A stretch of DNA of 36,072 nucleotides, taken from assembly GCA_947479645.1 (NCBI GenBank), contig CANKAJ010000041.1, positions 1 to 36,072 on the forward strand, in the 5' to 3' direction. Both the position numbers and the translations under genes were made by a program. Of the stretch, positions 1 through 8,323 are shown piece by piece. The stretch is from Betaproteobacteria bacterium. Lineage in GTDB: Bacteria > Pseudomonadota > Gammaproteobacteria > Burkholderiales > SG8-39. The notes beneath the pieces are model-generated. The model worked only from the letters and a program-made list of their open reading frames with translations, was not told the origin of the DNA and searched no databases. Position 1 is the stretch's first letter. Each line of letters begins with the position of its first letter.

Positions 1-384
1 ATCGGCATCGCATTCAATTTCATTCATCAGCTTCATCGCCTCGATGATGCAGATGGGTTGCCCTTTCTTGACGGTATCACCGATCTCGACAAAGGGCTTT
101 GCCTCGGGTGATGCGGCGCGGTAGAACATTCCGACCATGGGCGATTTGACCAGATGCCCTTCCGGCGCGGCAGGCGCGATGACGACGGGTGCTGCCTGAG
201 GAGCAGGTGCTGCCGCGGGCGGCGCCGGAACAGCGACGTTCCCCGGTATGACCACTGATGTTTCTGCAGCTGACCTTACGGTTTTGACGATGCGGACTTT
301 TTCTTCGCCTTCAGTCACCTCCAACTCGGCTATCCCTGACTCCTCAACCAGATCGATTAATTTCTTGAGTTTTCTTAAATCCAT
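1..384 (-). CDS. accB: Acetyl-CoA carboxylase biotin carboxyl carrier protein (partial, N-terminal 128 residues)
   Basis: BCCP carries biotin between the carboxylase and carboxyltransferase halves of acetyl-CoA carboxylase, the first step of fatty-acid synthesis in the cytoplasm. The N-terminus ([16 protein letters not shown]) is typical of AccB. It is followed by an Ala/Pro-rich linker (about residues 45-75) and the start of the biotinyl domain ([12 protein letters not shown]). The biotin-attachment motif [10 protein letters not shown] lies close to the window edge. The gene runs off position 1, so the last few dozen residues are missing. The ATG at 384-382 is preceded by a strong AGGAGG ribosome-binding site. 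It lies downstream of aroQ on the same strand with a 61-bp gap, a common betaproteobacterial order in which accC usually follows outside this window. Confidence 0.95.
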   Translation of the reverse strand, partial: MDLRKLKKLIDLVEESGIAELEVTEGEEKVRIVKTVRSAAETSVVIPGNVAVPAPPAAAPAPQAAPVVIAPAAPEGHLVKSPMVGMFYRAASPEAKPFVEIGDTVKKGQPICIIEAMKLMNEIECDAD

Positions 385-385
385 G

Positions 386-419
386 TTTGCCTCCTGTTCC
401 AGGCTGGCACTCAGGCAAA
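386..419 (-). promoter_or_regulatory. Possible accB leader hairpin overlapping the ribosome-binding site
   Basis: Arms TTTGCCT (413-419 read on plus as AGGCAAA) and AGGCAAA (386-392) are perfect 7-bp complements. Inside them, CCTG-gaa-CAGG can form a second short stem. The accB Shine-Dalgarno AGGAGG falls partly within the 3' side of the stem, immediately before the ATG. The pairing is seen directly. A role in translational control of accB is inference. Confidence 0.35.
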
Positions 420-445
420 TGCTGCCGTGAGGCCACCGTCGGTAG

Positions 446-934
446 TTAGGTTCTTGGCTGGACAGCGTATTGCAGGGCTAAGTCGTAACCCTGGCTGCCG
501 AGTCCGCAAATCGTGCCAACCGCAACATCCCCGAAATAGGAATGATGCCGGAACGATTCGCGACTGTTGATATTGGATAGATGAACCTCGATGAATGGAA
601 TATCGACTGCCACCAAGGCATCGCGCAAGGCTACACTGGTGTGAGTAAAACCTGCAGGATTGATGATGATGAACGAAAATCGCTGCATTTTGGCAGCTTG
701 TACTCGTTCGATCAGTGCGCCTTCATGATTGCTCTGAAAGCTTTCTACGATGGCGCCGCAACGGTTGCCGAACGCGGCCAATCGTTTATTAATTTCCTCC
801 AGTGTTTCATGGCCGTAAATCTCGGGTTCACGGGTCCCCAGCATATTCAGGTTGGGCCCATGCAATATCAAAACCGAAATGGCATCCGGCTTCCCATTTG
901 GCCTGCTTTTTTGGCTCCGCTTACGTTCAGTCAT
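446..934 (-). CDS. aroQ: Type II 3-dehydroquinate dehydratase
   Basis: Dehydrates 3-dehydroquinate to 3-dehydroshikimate in the shikimate pathway, as a cytoplasmic dodecamer in the family. The family signature [18 protein letters not shown] (about residues 24-41) contains the active-site Arg and Tyr. The conserved Asn/His segment ([17 protein letters not shown]) and the [15 protein letters not shown] segment are also present. With the ATG at 934 the protein has 162 residues, about 15 more than usual. A TTG six codons upstream is possible, and the charged N-terminal tail may be an over-extension because neither start has a good Shine-Dalgarno. The gene sits between tlpA-like and accB on the same strand, probably one transcription unit. 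Function is secure, the start is not. Confidence 0.93.
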   Translation of the reverse strand: MTERKRSQKSRPNGKPDAISVLILHGPNLNMLGTREPEIYGHETLEEINKRLAAFGNRCGAIVESFQSNHEGALIERVQAAKMQRFSFIIINPAGFTHTSVALRDALVAVDIPFIEVHLSNINSRESFRHHSYFGDVAVGTICGLGSQGYDLALQYAVQPRT

Positions 935-990
935 TTCTGTAGTTTGCCGCAAATGACTGCAAATTGTCCAGTTTTCGAGATTTTTAAAAG

Positions 991-1530
991 CTATCCAACG
1001 ATATGTCGCAGCAACTCTTCTAGCTGGAGTTCGGTAAAAGCACCCAAATGGGTGGCAACCAGCTCGCCAGATGGACTTAATACGACAGTAAACGGTAAGC
1101 CGCCCGAAGGATTTCCCAATGTTCGCATTAGCTCAATAACTTCAAAACCAGCCACAACAAGGGGATAGTTGATATTGTGTTTTGTTGAAAATAGACTTAT
1201 TTTGTCTGCTGAATCGATGGAAATGCCTACAGTTTGAAGATTTTTCCCCATATATTTATTTTGCATGCGAATCAGCAGCGGGATCTCTTCTCGGCATGGC
1301 TCGCACCAGGTTGCCCAGAAATTGGCAAGTAGAATTTTTCCATCCCATTGACTCAGACGTTGTGGTTTGCCAGCTAAGTCGGGCAGACTCAGTTCGCGTA
1401 ATTGTTGTAGTGCAGATTTAACAGCCGGTGATGCCGGAGTCGGCTGCATGGCATGCTTGAACGCAAAACCACCGACGCCGGCGGCCAGGGCGGCAATAGC
1501 GAACAAGGCAGTTCGGCGTGCACTGATCAT
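991..1530 (-). CDS. TlpA/ResA-type membrane-anchored thioredoxin-like protein
   Basis: A thiol-disulfide oxidoreductase of 179 residues. The N-terminal hydrophobic segment (about residues 7-22, after MISARR) is a signal anchor placing the thioredoxin domain in the periplasm. The active site is WCEPC (Cys76, Cys79) inside [14 protein letters not shown], typical of TlpA/ResA reductases. The later segments [27 protein letters not shown] carry the cis-Pro region of the fold. These proteins usually reduce apo-cytochrome c or other exported thiol proteins; the substrate here is unknown. Its start codon overlaps the stop of the upstream nucleotidyltransferase-like gene by four bases (ATGA), which indicates translational coupling. 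Confidence 0.88.
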   Translation of the reverse strand: MISARRTALFAIAALAAGVGGFAFKHAMQPTPASPAVKSALQQLRELSLPDLAGKPQRLSQWDGKILLANFWATWCEPCREEIPLLIRMQNKYMGKNLQTVGISIDSADKISLFSTKHNINYPLVVAGFEVIELMRTLGNPSGGLPFTVVLSPSGELVATHLGAFTELQLEELLRHIVG

Positions 1531-2180
1531 TTGCTGCCAGTTATGTGAACGGCTTCGCCAGATTGGGCATCCCCGGTCAGAAGCAGGCGAACGGCAGCGA
1601 TTCCTGCCCGCGCGATCGGTCTTCCGGCAATTCCACTCTTTAAGGTGACACGTTCATTGACGGCTGGATGCACAATGAGGTTGAGCGTAACATCCTGCCA
1701 GTCCAACGTCAGCATCGTGGCGGAGCCTTCGCGATCCCCCACAAAGTAACTGACTAAACCAACCTCATACTGAAAGTTGCGATTGAGCAGGTAAAGTTCC
1801 ACGGACTTGCTGTCCTCGGTGAACAACTGCAGATCGATGTCGCTGTAGCGACCGGCGGTTCCGCTCAGTACCGACCCGCAAAGATAGGGGCGAAATGCAG
1901 TCAGTGTCTGCATTGCATCGATCGCGCAGCGGCGCAGATAAGCAATCCGTTCACGTTGTTCATCGCCTTGATACAAGGACTGATAGGTGCGTAGAGCTTC
2001 TTCAATTTCGGCGTTGTCCGGAAGCATGTATGAGGACAATCCACCAAGCTGACGGGCCGCCTTGCGCTTGGCGAGCGAAAAATCCTCTATTCCGTCCTCG
2101 GCCATGATACGGGCGGCCGTGGCAGCAATATTCAAGCGGGTGTTCTGCTGTTTTCTGCGGTTTTCTCGGTCTCTGGGCAT
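1527..2180 (-). CDS. Nucleotidyltransferase-fold protein of unknown function
   Basis: A 217-residue protein with a Lys/Arg-rich N-terminus. The N-terminal helical region (LNIAATAARIMAEDGIEDF, then AKRKAARQLG) has a DNA-binding look. Around residues 102-116 it has GSVLSGTAGRYSDIDLQLF, the GS...DxD metal-binding motif of the polymerase-beta-like nucleotidyltransferase fold (MNT/GrpB class). The strand that usually supplies a third carboxylate reads VTLNLIVHP, with Asn rather than Asp, so catalysis is uncertain. It overlaps the tlpA-like start by four bases and diverges from mpl. I recognise the fold but no characterised member; a tRNA, protein or antibiotic substrate cannot be assigned. Confidence 0.72.
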   Translation of the reverse strand: MPRDRENRRKQQNTRLNIAATAARIMAEDGIEDFSLAKRKAARQLGGLSSYMLPDNAEIEEALRTYQSLYQGDEQRERIAYLRRCAIDAMQTLTAFRPYLCGSVLSGTAGRYSDIDLQLFTEDSKSVELYLLNRNFQYEVGLVSYFVGDREGSATMLTLDWQDVTLNLIVHPAVNERVTLKSGIAGRPIARAGIAAVRLLLTGDAQSGEAVHITGSK

Positions 2181-2314
2181 GGCAGAATGTGGCAGCTTCG
2201 ATCAATCAATCGGAATGAAATGACCTTGGAGTCAGCGCATGAGCGGACGGCAGCGGACTGTTCGAATTCTAGCGCCTTCTCCCCTCGTTCGTGGCAAGGA
2301 TAGCGAAGGACCCT

Positions 2315-3673
2315 ATGCATATTCATATTCTCGGTATTTGCGGTACTTTCATGGGTGGCGTGGCGGAGCTTGCCCGCGCTGCTGGCCATCGTGTCACGGG
2401 TTGCGATGCCAACGTATACCCACCCATGAGCACTCAGCTTGAGCGCGCAGGAATTGAGCTAATACAAGGTTTTGGCCAGGATCAGCTGAGGCTTTCTCCG
2501 GATGTCTGGGTGGTTGGTAATGTCGTGACACGCGGCAATCCGCTGATGGAGGCAATCCTTGATCGCGGAGATCGGTATTGTTCAGGACCACAGTGGCTAG
2601 CAGAGCATATACTTCCATGTAAGTGGGTGCTTGCAGTCTCCGGGACGCATGGCAAGACAACCACTTCTTCATTGCTTGCCTGGCTGCTTGAGGCGGGTGG
2701 GAAGAACCCCGGATTTCTGATCGGCGGGGTACCGGAGAATTTTGGAACCTCCGCCAGGCTGACTGACAGTCCCTACTTTGTCATTGAGGCTGATGAGTAT
2801 GACACCGCGTTTTTCGACAAACGCTCCAAGTTTGTCCATTATCGGCCGCGAACCGCCATCCTGAATAATCTTGAGTTCGATCATGCTGACATATTCGTTG
2901 ATCTTGCTGCGATCGAGACTCAATTTCATCATTTTGTACGTACGATTCCTCAATCTGGCCTGATTGTGACGAACGGCAAGGAGCAATCCCTGGAACGGGT
3001 GCTTGCAAAGGGGTGCTGGACCCGCGTGGAACGGTTCGGGGTGGCAGCCGGATGGAATGCGCGGGAGCAAGGTGTAGAGGAGTTTGATATTGAATATGCC
3101 GGGCAGCCATTCGGCCGTGCGCGTTGGGAACTGTTGGGTGAACACAATCGCATGAATGCGATTGCGGCCATTGCTGCAGCCCGACATATTGGTATAGACC
3201 CGCATGACGCAATCAGCGCGTTGGCGACATTCACAAACGTGAAGCGGCGCATGGAGATTCGCGGTCAAATTGCCGGTGTGACGGTATATGACGATTTTGC
3301 TCATCATCCAACCGCAATCGAAACGACCCTCGAAGGCCTGCGATCAAGGATTGGACCCGGGCGGCGCATCCTGGCGGTGCTGGAACCCCGGTCCAACACG
3401 ATGAAGCTGGGTGTCATGAAAGATCGATTGTCGGCAAGTCTGCTGACGGCGGACCGGGTTTATTGCTTCACCGGTGGTTTGGGCTGGGATGCTGCTTCAG
3501 TGCTGCAATCCTTGGGCACACGGGCAAGCTGTCACGATGAATTGGGCGATTTGGTTGAGGCGGTAGTCAGTGCCGCCAAAAGTGGCGACCATGTCGTGGT
3601 CATGTCCAATGGCGCATTCGGCGGCGTGCATCAGAAGCTGCTCGACGCGCTTAACGCTGCTGATGCAGTGTGA
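2315..3673 (+). CDS. mpl: UDP-N-acetylmuramate:L-alanyl-gamma-D-glutamyl-meso-diaminopimelate ligase
   Basis: Mpl reattaches recycled murein tripeptide to UDP-MurNAc, salvaging cell-wall peptides in the cytoplasm. The N-terminus HIHILGICGTFMGG is nearly the family consensus. The Mur-ligase P-loop GTHGKTTT is at residues 110-117, and the central ligase segments EADEYDTAFFDKR and LNNLEFDHADIF are present. The C-terminal domain contains YDDFAHHPTAIETTL, then RSNTMKLG and MSNGAFGG. Length is 452 residues, as expected. The start is the ATG at 2315, with AAGGA upstream and matching homologous N-termini, rather than the in-frame GTG at 2291. First gene of a plus-strand run through yqiA and rnb. Confidence 0.96.
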   Translation: MHIHILGICGTFMGGVAELARAAGHRVTGCDANVYPPMSTQLERAGIELIQGFGQDQLRLSPDVWVVGNVVTRGNPLMEAILDRGDRYCSGPQWLAEHILPCKWVLAVSGTHGKTTTSSLLAWLLEAGGKNPGFLIGGVPENFGTSARLTDSPYFVIEADEYDTAFFDKRSKFVHYRPRTAILNNLEFDHADIFVDLAAIETQFHHFVRTIPQSGLIVTNGKEQSLERVLAKGCWTRVERFGVAAGWNAREQGVEEFDIEYAGQPFGRARWELLGEHNRMNAIAAIAAARHIGIDPHDAISALATFTNVKRRMEIRGQIAGVTVYDDFAHHPTAIETTLEGLRSRIGPGRRILAVLEPRSNTMKLGVMKDRLSASLLTADRVYCFTGGLGWDAASVLQSLGTRASCHDELGDLVEAVVSAAKSGDHVVVMSNGAFGGVHQKLLDALNAADAV

Positions 3674-3727
3674 ACTGACCCTTCGTTTCGACGGGATCAG
3701 TATGAAACTGCAAAAAGTGGATCGACT

Positions 3728-4309
3728 GTGATCATCTATCTGCACGGATTCAACTCTTCGCCGCATTCGTTCAAGGCTACCTATCTGCAGCAATATCTCA
3801 TGAAGCGAGGAATGGCGGACCAGTATGTCTGCCCCGCATTGCCCACGCGTGCCGATGAGGCGATAGCCCTGGTTGAAGCTGGCATGGCGAAAAATCAAGG
3901 CGCTCAATTCACCTTTGTGGGTAGTTCACTTGGGGGCTTTTATGCTACCTGGCTGGCCGAGAAGCACACTGCCAACGCAGTGCTGATCAATCCGGCGATC
4001 ACACCGCACCTGGGATTAAGAGACTACCTTGGAACGCAACAGAATTTTCACAGTGGGGAACAATACGAATTGACCGAGGCACACTTGGCCGAATGGGAAA
4101 AATGTTATGCAACGGCGATTACGCCTTCGCGCTACCTGCTGTTGGTGGAAACGGGTGACGAAGTTCTTGATTACCGTGAAGCGGTAACGCGCTACAAAGG
4201 CGCAAGACAAGTGGTCGTGCAAGGCGGAGATCACAGTTTGCAGAGCTTTCCGGAACATGTCCCGTTGATTCTGAAATTTGCCGGTCTGCAATGTCACCAG
4301 AAGTCGTGA
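3728..4309 (+). CDS. yqiA: YqiA/YcfP-type alpha/beta-hydrolase (putative esterase)
   Basis: A 193-residue protein of the small YqiA/YcfP (UPF0227) alpha/beta-hydrolase family. It opens with IIYLHGFNSSPHSFKA, the oxyanion-hole region. The nucleophile elbow is GSSLGG with Ser67. A late Asp (GDEVLDY) and His (GGDHSLQSF) complete a likely catalytic triad. E. coli YqiA has esterase activity on short acyl esters, but its physiological substrate is not settled. The start is GTG at 3728, 54 bp after mpl on the same strand; no upstream ATG fits better. The mpl-yqiA-rnb neighbourhood recurs in betaproteobacteria. Confidence 0.88.
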   Translation: MIIYLHGFNSSPHSFKATYLQQYLMKRGMADQYVCPALPTRADEAIALVEAGMAKNQGAQFTFVGSSLGGFYATWLAEKHTANAVLINPAITPHLGLRDYLGTQQNFHSGEQYELTEAHLAEWEKCYATAITPSRYLLLVETGDEVLDYREAVTRYKGARQVVVQGGDHSLQSFPEHVPLILKFAGLQCHQKS

Positions 4310-4406
4310 CATCGGAACGAAATTGACGCGGCTCCAGAACTCGCAGTGGCCCGCTGATGAAACAATATCAATTGACCCGATTCTCGGTTCACACCGGATA
4401 GCAAGA

Positions 4407-4412
4407 TATAAT
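4407..4412 (+). promoter_or_regulatory. Candidate -10 box upstream of the RNase II-like gene
   Basis: An exact TATAAT lies 60 bp upstream of the ATG at 4472. No well-spaced -35 exists: TTGACC at 4372 is 29 bp away and TTCACA at 4388 is only 13 bp away. A weak separate promoter for the RNB gene is possible; the evidence is the hexamer alone. Confidence 0.25.
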
Positions 4413-4471
4413 CGTGGTGCGTCGGGATCGAAGGATCGTCGACTTTCCTCATTCCCTCTCGCGGCTGTTCC

Positions 4472-6337
4472 ATGCACGTTCTTTATGAAGAAAATGGTGG
4501 TTTCAAGGTTGGCTCCGTGCTCACTGCCACCGATGCCTCGCTGCAGGTTGAAGCGCCACACGGCAAGCGCAGCAAGGTCAAATCCAATTCAGTACTGTTG
4601 CGTTTCGAATCGCCAGGTGCAGCCGAACTGCTGAGCCAGGCAGAAGCCTTTGCCACCAGTATAGACACCGATTTTCTGTGGGAATGTTGCAACGAACTGG
4701 AGTTTGGGTTTACCGATTTGGCCCGTGAATATTGCGGGCACGATGCCTCACCCATCGAGGCGGCAGGGATATTGTTAAAACTGCATGCGGCGCCCATGTA
4801 TTTCTATCGCAAGGGCAAAGGACGTTACCGCGCAGCCCCCAAGGAAATTCTTAAGGTTGCACTCGAAGGCCTGGAAAAACGACGGCAGGTCCAGTTGCGC
4901 ATCGACGCGTGGACCGCAGCGCTGCTGGACAAACAATTGCCTGAGGAGTTTCAGCCCCTGCTGCAGGAACTTCTGTACAAACCCGACCGCAACAAGGCCG
5001 AGACCAAGGCGCTGGAACGGGCTTGCGAAGAAACCGGACTGTCTGCGGCGAAGTTGCTGTTCCAGTGCGGTGCTTTGCCGTCCAGCCATGATTTTCACCT
5101 CGGGCGATTTCTGTTCGAGTGTTTTCCCAAAAGCATCGGATTTCCGGAGGAACTGGAAATCGCCAGGTCCATGGAGTTGCCGCTTGCCCAGGTTGCGGCA
5201 TTCAGTCTGGATGATGCCACCACTACCGAGATTGACGATGCGTTTTCGGTGACCCCACTGCCTGAGGGGCGTGTGCGTGTCGGTATCCATATTGCCGCTC
5301 CCGGGCTGGGTTTTGCGCCGGCGTCGGCTCTTGATTCGGTGGCGCGGGCCCGGATGTCCACAGTCTATTTTCCGGGAAACAAGATCACCATGCTGCCGCC
5401 AGCGGCGATCGGCGTATTCTCCCTGGCTGAGGGCGGGGTTCATCCGGCCCTGTCACTGTACGTAGACGTGCGCGAGGCCGATTTCGCGATTGAAAACCGT
5501 CATACCAGAATTGAGCTGGTTCCGATTGTCGCCAATCTGCGGCATCACAACACGGAACGTCTGGATGCCGCTTTCCCGGCTGGGGAAGTGCCTGCCGATG
5601 TGCCTTATGCGGGCGAGTTGCATCTGCTGTGGCGTTTGGCCATAGCCTTGGAGATTGCGAGAGGCAAGCAGTCCAACCAGGTTGAGCGGGCGGAATACAA
5701 CTTTTATGTCGAAAACGACCGCATCGACATCATCGCGCGGCGTCGCGGTGAGCCCATGGACAAGCTGGTCGCGGAACTGATGATCCTCGCCAATAGCACG
5801 TGGGGAAAATTGCTGGATGACAATGATGTGCCGGGCATCTACCGGGTTCAGTCGGGTGGAAAGGTGCGCATGACAACCGGCGCTGGCGCACATCAGGGTC
5901 TGGGTGTGAGCCATTACGCCTGGTCCAGTTCCCCATTACGTCGTTATGTTGATCTGGTCAATCAATGGCAGCTGCTCGCGCTGGTTGCGGGAGAGGAAGC
6001 GCCATTCAAGAAGAATGCTGCTGAATTGTTGTCGACGGTGTCGGATTTCGAGGCAAGTTATGCGGCATATGATGAATTTCAGCGTGGCATGGAACGCTAC
6101 TGGTGTTTGCGCTGGCTGTTACAGGAGGATGTAAAGACCCTGACCGGGGTGGTGCTGAGAGACAATCTGGTTCGTCTCGACAGACTGCCATTGGTGCTAC
6201 GGGTTTCATCACTGCCTGAACTTGTGCCGGGTACTCGAGTGGAACTCGCCGTGGGAGAAATTGATCTGATTGAATTGGAGCTCAAGTGCCAGTTCTTGCA
6301 ACAGCTTGCTGTTCCCGAGAGCCCGGTCGCAAGTTGA
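4472..6337 (+). CDS. RNase II/RNB-family 3'-5' exoribonuclease
   Basis: A 621-residue RNB-domain protein expected to degrade RNA processively 3' to 5' in the cytoplasm. The catalytic motif FSLDDATTTEIDDAF places candidate metal ligands at Asp247, Glu253, Asp255 and Asp256. E. coli RNase II has Asp at the second of these positions, so the Glu is a conservative change. The second hallmark, WSSSPLRRYVDLVNQ (residues 484-498), is intact. The N-terminus resembles a small beta-barrel (cold-shock-like). The C-terminal ~80 residues are where an S1 domain would lie but match it only weakly. The ATG has no clear Shine-Dalgarno. It is more RNase II-like than RNase R-like by length; I do not give a symbol because this betaproteobacterial subgroup is divergent. 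Confidence 0.88.
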   Translation: MHVLYEENGGFKVGSVLTATDASLQVEAPHGKRSKVKSNSVLLRFESPGAAELLSQAEAFATSIDTDFLWECCNELEFGFTDLAREYCGHDASPIEAAGILLKLHAAPMYFYRKGKGRYRAAPKEILKVALEGLEKRRQVQLRIDAWTAALLDKQLPEEFQPLLQELLYKPDRNKAETKALERACEETGLSAAKLLFQCGALPSSHDFHLGRFLFECFPKSIGFPEELEIARSMELPLAQVAAFSLDDATTTEIDDAFSVTPLPEGRVRVGIHIAAPGLGFAPASALDSVARARMSTVYFPGNKITMLPPAAIGVFSLAEGGVHPALSLYVDVREADFAIENRHTRIELVPIVANLRHHNTERLDAAFPAGEVPADVPYAGELHLLWRLAIALEIARGKQSNQVERAEYNFYVENDRIDIIARRRGEPMDKLVAELMILANSTWGKLLDDNDVPGIYRVQSGGKVRMTTGAGAHQGLGVSHYAWSSSPLRRYVDLVNQWQLLALVAGEEAPFKKNAAELLSTVSDFEASYAAYDEFQRGMERYWCLRWLLQEDVKTLTGVVLRDNLVRLDRLPLVLRVSSLPELVPGTRVELAVGEIDLIELELKCQFLQQLAVPESPVAS

Positions 6338-6459
6338 TTTCGTGCAATAGGAGCCAAGGCAAAGCGCGTAGAATCCGCATGCAGGCCATTTCAGAAATGC
6401 CGGAATGTGTCCTTGATTTGAATGGATTCTTAACTCCAAGTGCTTGGTAACCGAATCGC

Positions 6460-7395
6460 TTGAAAGCATTATTCAGTTCATACGGTGCATCCTTATCCAG
6501 ACTGTTCCGATGGTCTGAGTTGACCTGGGGTCCGTTTGCGTCCATGGATCCGTCGCAGCGGGTCCTTGCCATTGCAGTGGCCCTGTCGATATTGCTGCAT
6601 GCGCTGGTGCTGTCGGTCAACTTCCGGTTTCCCGATGCGCTGAAGAAGCTCACGTCCTCACAGCCGCTTGAAGTCGTGTTGGTCAATTCCAAGACCCGCA
6701 GTCGACCGTTGGCGCCCGATGTACTGGCGCAGTCCAATCTGGATGGTGGCGGCAACACTGATGAAAATCGGCGCGCCAAAACGCCGCTGCCTGTGCTGCC
6801 CGAGCTCGATGCCGGCAGCGACCTGCAGCGGGCAACACAGCGGGTTCAGGAACTTGAGGCGCAGCAGCGCGAATTGCTAACGCAGTTGCAAGCGAAGCCG
6901 GCACCTTCAACTACAACGTCTGCGCAAGTACAGCCCGACCCGCAACCGCGCATGGCAGGTCCTGACCTGGTTGCCCGTTCCTTGGCCATAGCCCGTCTGG
7001 AGACGCAGATTTCGCGTGACCGTGACGATTACAGCAAGCGGCCACGCAAGCAATTCGTCGGTGCGCGCGCCAGAGAATTCCGATTTGCGCAATACGTTGA
7101 AGACTGGCGTCAGAAAGTTGAGCGTATTGGCAACCTCAATTATCCCGATGCAGCCCGCGGCAAGATTTACGGCAGCCTGCAAATGGAGGTATCCATCAAG
7201 GCCGATGGCAGCCTTGATGCGGTCCAGATCATGCGTTCGTCAGGCCACCCGATACTGGATCAGGCGGCTGAGCGCATCGTCAGAATGGGGGCGCCCTACG
7301 GGGCGTTCTCTGCAGACCTGCGCAGGGACACCGACATACTGGTCATCACACGGACCTGGCGCTTTGCCGCAGGCGACCGATTGTTCGGCGAATAG
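6460..7395 (+). CDS. TonB-family energy-transducing protein
   Basis: A TonB-like protein that links the ExbB/ExbD proton channel in the inner membrane to outer-membrane receptors. A single hydrophobic anchor (VLAIAVALSILLHALVLSV, about residues 34-52) is followed by a long polar periplasmic region. That region includes a Gln-rich probable coiled coil (RATQRVQELEAQQRELLTQL). The C-terminal TonB fold contains YPDAARGKIYGSLQMEVSIKADGSLDAVQIMRSSGHPILDQAA in consecutive segments. The TTG at 6460 gives 311 residues. ATG at 6544 gives a 283-residue form beginning MDPSQRVLA and is a credible alternative, because the extra leader is short and unremarkable. No exbB/exbD is adjacent. It ends seven bases before aroE. 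Confidence 0.85.
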   Translation: MKALFSSYGASLSRLFRWSELTWGPFASMDPSQRVLAIAVALSILLHALVLSVNFRFPDALKKLTSSQPLEVVLVNSKTRSRPLAPDVLAQSNLDGGGNTDENRRAKTPLPVLPELDAGSDLQRATQRVQELEAQQRELLTQLQAKPAPSTTTSAQVQPDPQPRMAGPDLVARSLAIARLETQISRDRDDYSKRPRKQFVGARAREFRFAQYVEDWRQKVERIGNLNYPDAARGKIYGSLQMEVSIKADGSLDAVQIMRSSGHPILDQAAERIVRMGAPYGAFSADLRRDTDILVITRTWRFAAGDRLFGE

Positions 7396-7402
7396 GCGCA
7401 CC

Positions 7403-8212
7403 GTGGATCGCTACGCCGTCATTGGCAATCCTGTTTCCCATTCCCGGTCGCCGCAGATCCATGCAGCGTTTGCGAGTGCGACAGCCCAGGACATGGATTA
7501 CGGCCGGCTGCTGGCACCCTTGGATGGCTTTGCGCAGGTAGTGGCCGAGTTCCGTGCCGGGGGTGGCCGTGGCGCGAATGTGACCGTCCCCTTCAAGGAG
7601 GCCGCATTCAGTTTGTCAGCGATATTGTCTGAGCGTGCCCGCGCGGCCGGTGCCGTCAACACGTTGCGGTTCGACGCAGAAGGCCTCTTTGGCGATAACA
7701 CCGATGGGGCAGGATTGGTGGCTGACTTGCGCAAGAACCTGCAGGTAGCGCTGACTGGAAAACGCATTCTTCTGGTTGGCGCGGGTGGTGCAGCACGGGG
7801 CGTGTTGCAGCCGCTTGTTGCGGAACGACCGGCGCTTCTTGTGATTACCAATCGGAGCGACCAAAAAGCCCGGACATTGGCATCCGTCGCAGGCGGTCCG
7901 GTTATCGCCAGGCGTTTTGAAGATATCCAGGGTGAGGCTTTCAATATCGTGATCAATGCGACCTCAGCCAGCCTTGCCGGAGAAGTGCCGCCATTGCCAA
8001 CAGGACTGTTCCTGCCCGGTGCTCTGGCTTACGACATGATGTATGCAAGGGACGATACGCCTTTCATGGCGTGGGCTCGAGCGCAGCGGGCAGCGCGCAT
8101 AACCGATGGGCTGGGCATGCTGGTCGAACAGGCGGCCGAGTCTTTTTTTATCTGGCGTGGTATCTGCCCCGATACGGCACCGGTGCTGGCCATGCTGCGC
8201 GCAGCAAGCTGA
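7403..8212 (+). CDS. aroE: Shikimate dehydrogenase (NADP+)
   Basis: Reduces 3-dehydroshikimate to shikimate. The GTG at 7403 yields a 269-residue protein starting MDRYAVIGNPVSHSRSPQIH, which contains the shikimate-binding SxS serines. Catalytic Lys65 is in NVTVPFK and Asp101 in GDNTDG. The nucleotide-binding loop is GAGGAARG (127-134), and an NRS motif follows (ITNRSDQKA). The C-terminal DGLGMLVEQAAESFFIWRG segment is typical. The reading frame stays open far upstream into tonB, but homology starts at the GTG. The gene follows tonB by seven bases, so the two are probably cotranscribed. Together with aroQ at 446-934, two shikimate-pathway steps are in this window. Confidence 0.96.
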   Translation: MDRYAVIGNPVSHSRSPQIHAAFASATAQDMDYGRLLAPLDGFAQVVAEFRAGGGRGANVTVPFKEAAFSLSAILSERARAAGAVNTLRFDAEGLFGDNTDGAGLVADLRKNLQVALTGKRILLVGAGGAARGVLQPLVAERPALLVITNRSDQKARTLASVAGGPVIARRFEDIQGEAFNIVINATSASLAGEVPPLPTGLFLPGALAYDMMYARDDTPFMAWARAQRAARITDGLGMLVEQAAESFFIWRGICPDTAPVLAMLRAAS

Positions 8213-8226
8213 CTCGGCCCGAGAGG

Positions 8227-8299
8227 CAATAACAACTATCGTCTATTGTTATTGTCCCTGACGCAGGGACGCACGAGTGGACTCAGTAACCAAACTGAG
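8227..8299 (+). other. Three consecutive hairpins in the aroE-mtgA spacer
   Basis: Three perfect inverted repeats follow one another. CAATAACAA (8227-8235) pairs with TTGTTATTG (8246-8254). GTCCCTG (8254-8260) pairs with CAGGGAC (8264-8270) over a 3-nt loop. CTCAGT (8282-8287) pairs with ACTGAG (8294-8299). The third is followed six bases later by TTTTGTT, so it could be an imperfect intrinsic terminator. The mtgA ATG comes 24 bases after the last stem. Structure is directly visible; role as attenuator, terminator array or structured leader is inferred. Confidence 0.55.
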
Positions 8300-8323
8300 C
8301 CCGCGTTTTGTTATGGACTTTAC

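Noticed and set aside
3674..3701. Hairpin after mpl (ACTGACCC with GGG-a-TCAGT)
   Set aside because: One bulge and no T-run, and the next gene starts 27 bases on; not convincing as a terminator.
4372..4412. TTGACC and TATAAT as one promoter
   Set aside because: Spacing of 29 bp is too long for sigma-70; only the -10 is kept as weak evidence.
6387..6404. Imperfect palindrome around GGCCATTTCAGAAATGCC upstream of tonB
   Set aside because: A one-base bulge and short loop with no conserved position relative to promoter or stop; may be chance.
7016..7402. In-frame upstream extension of aroE
   Set aside because: It overlaps the C-terminal TonB domain in another frame; homology to AroE starts at the GTG at 7403.
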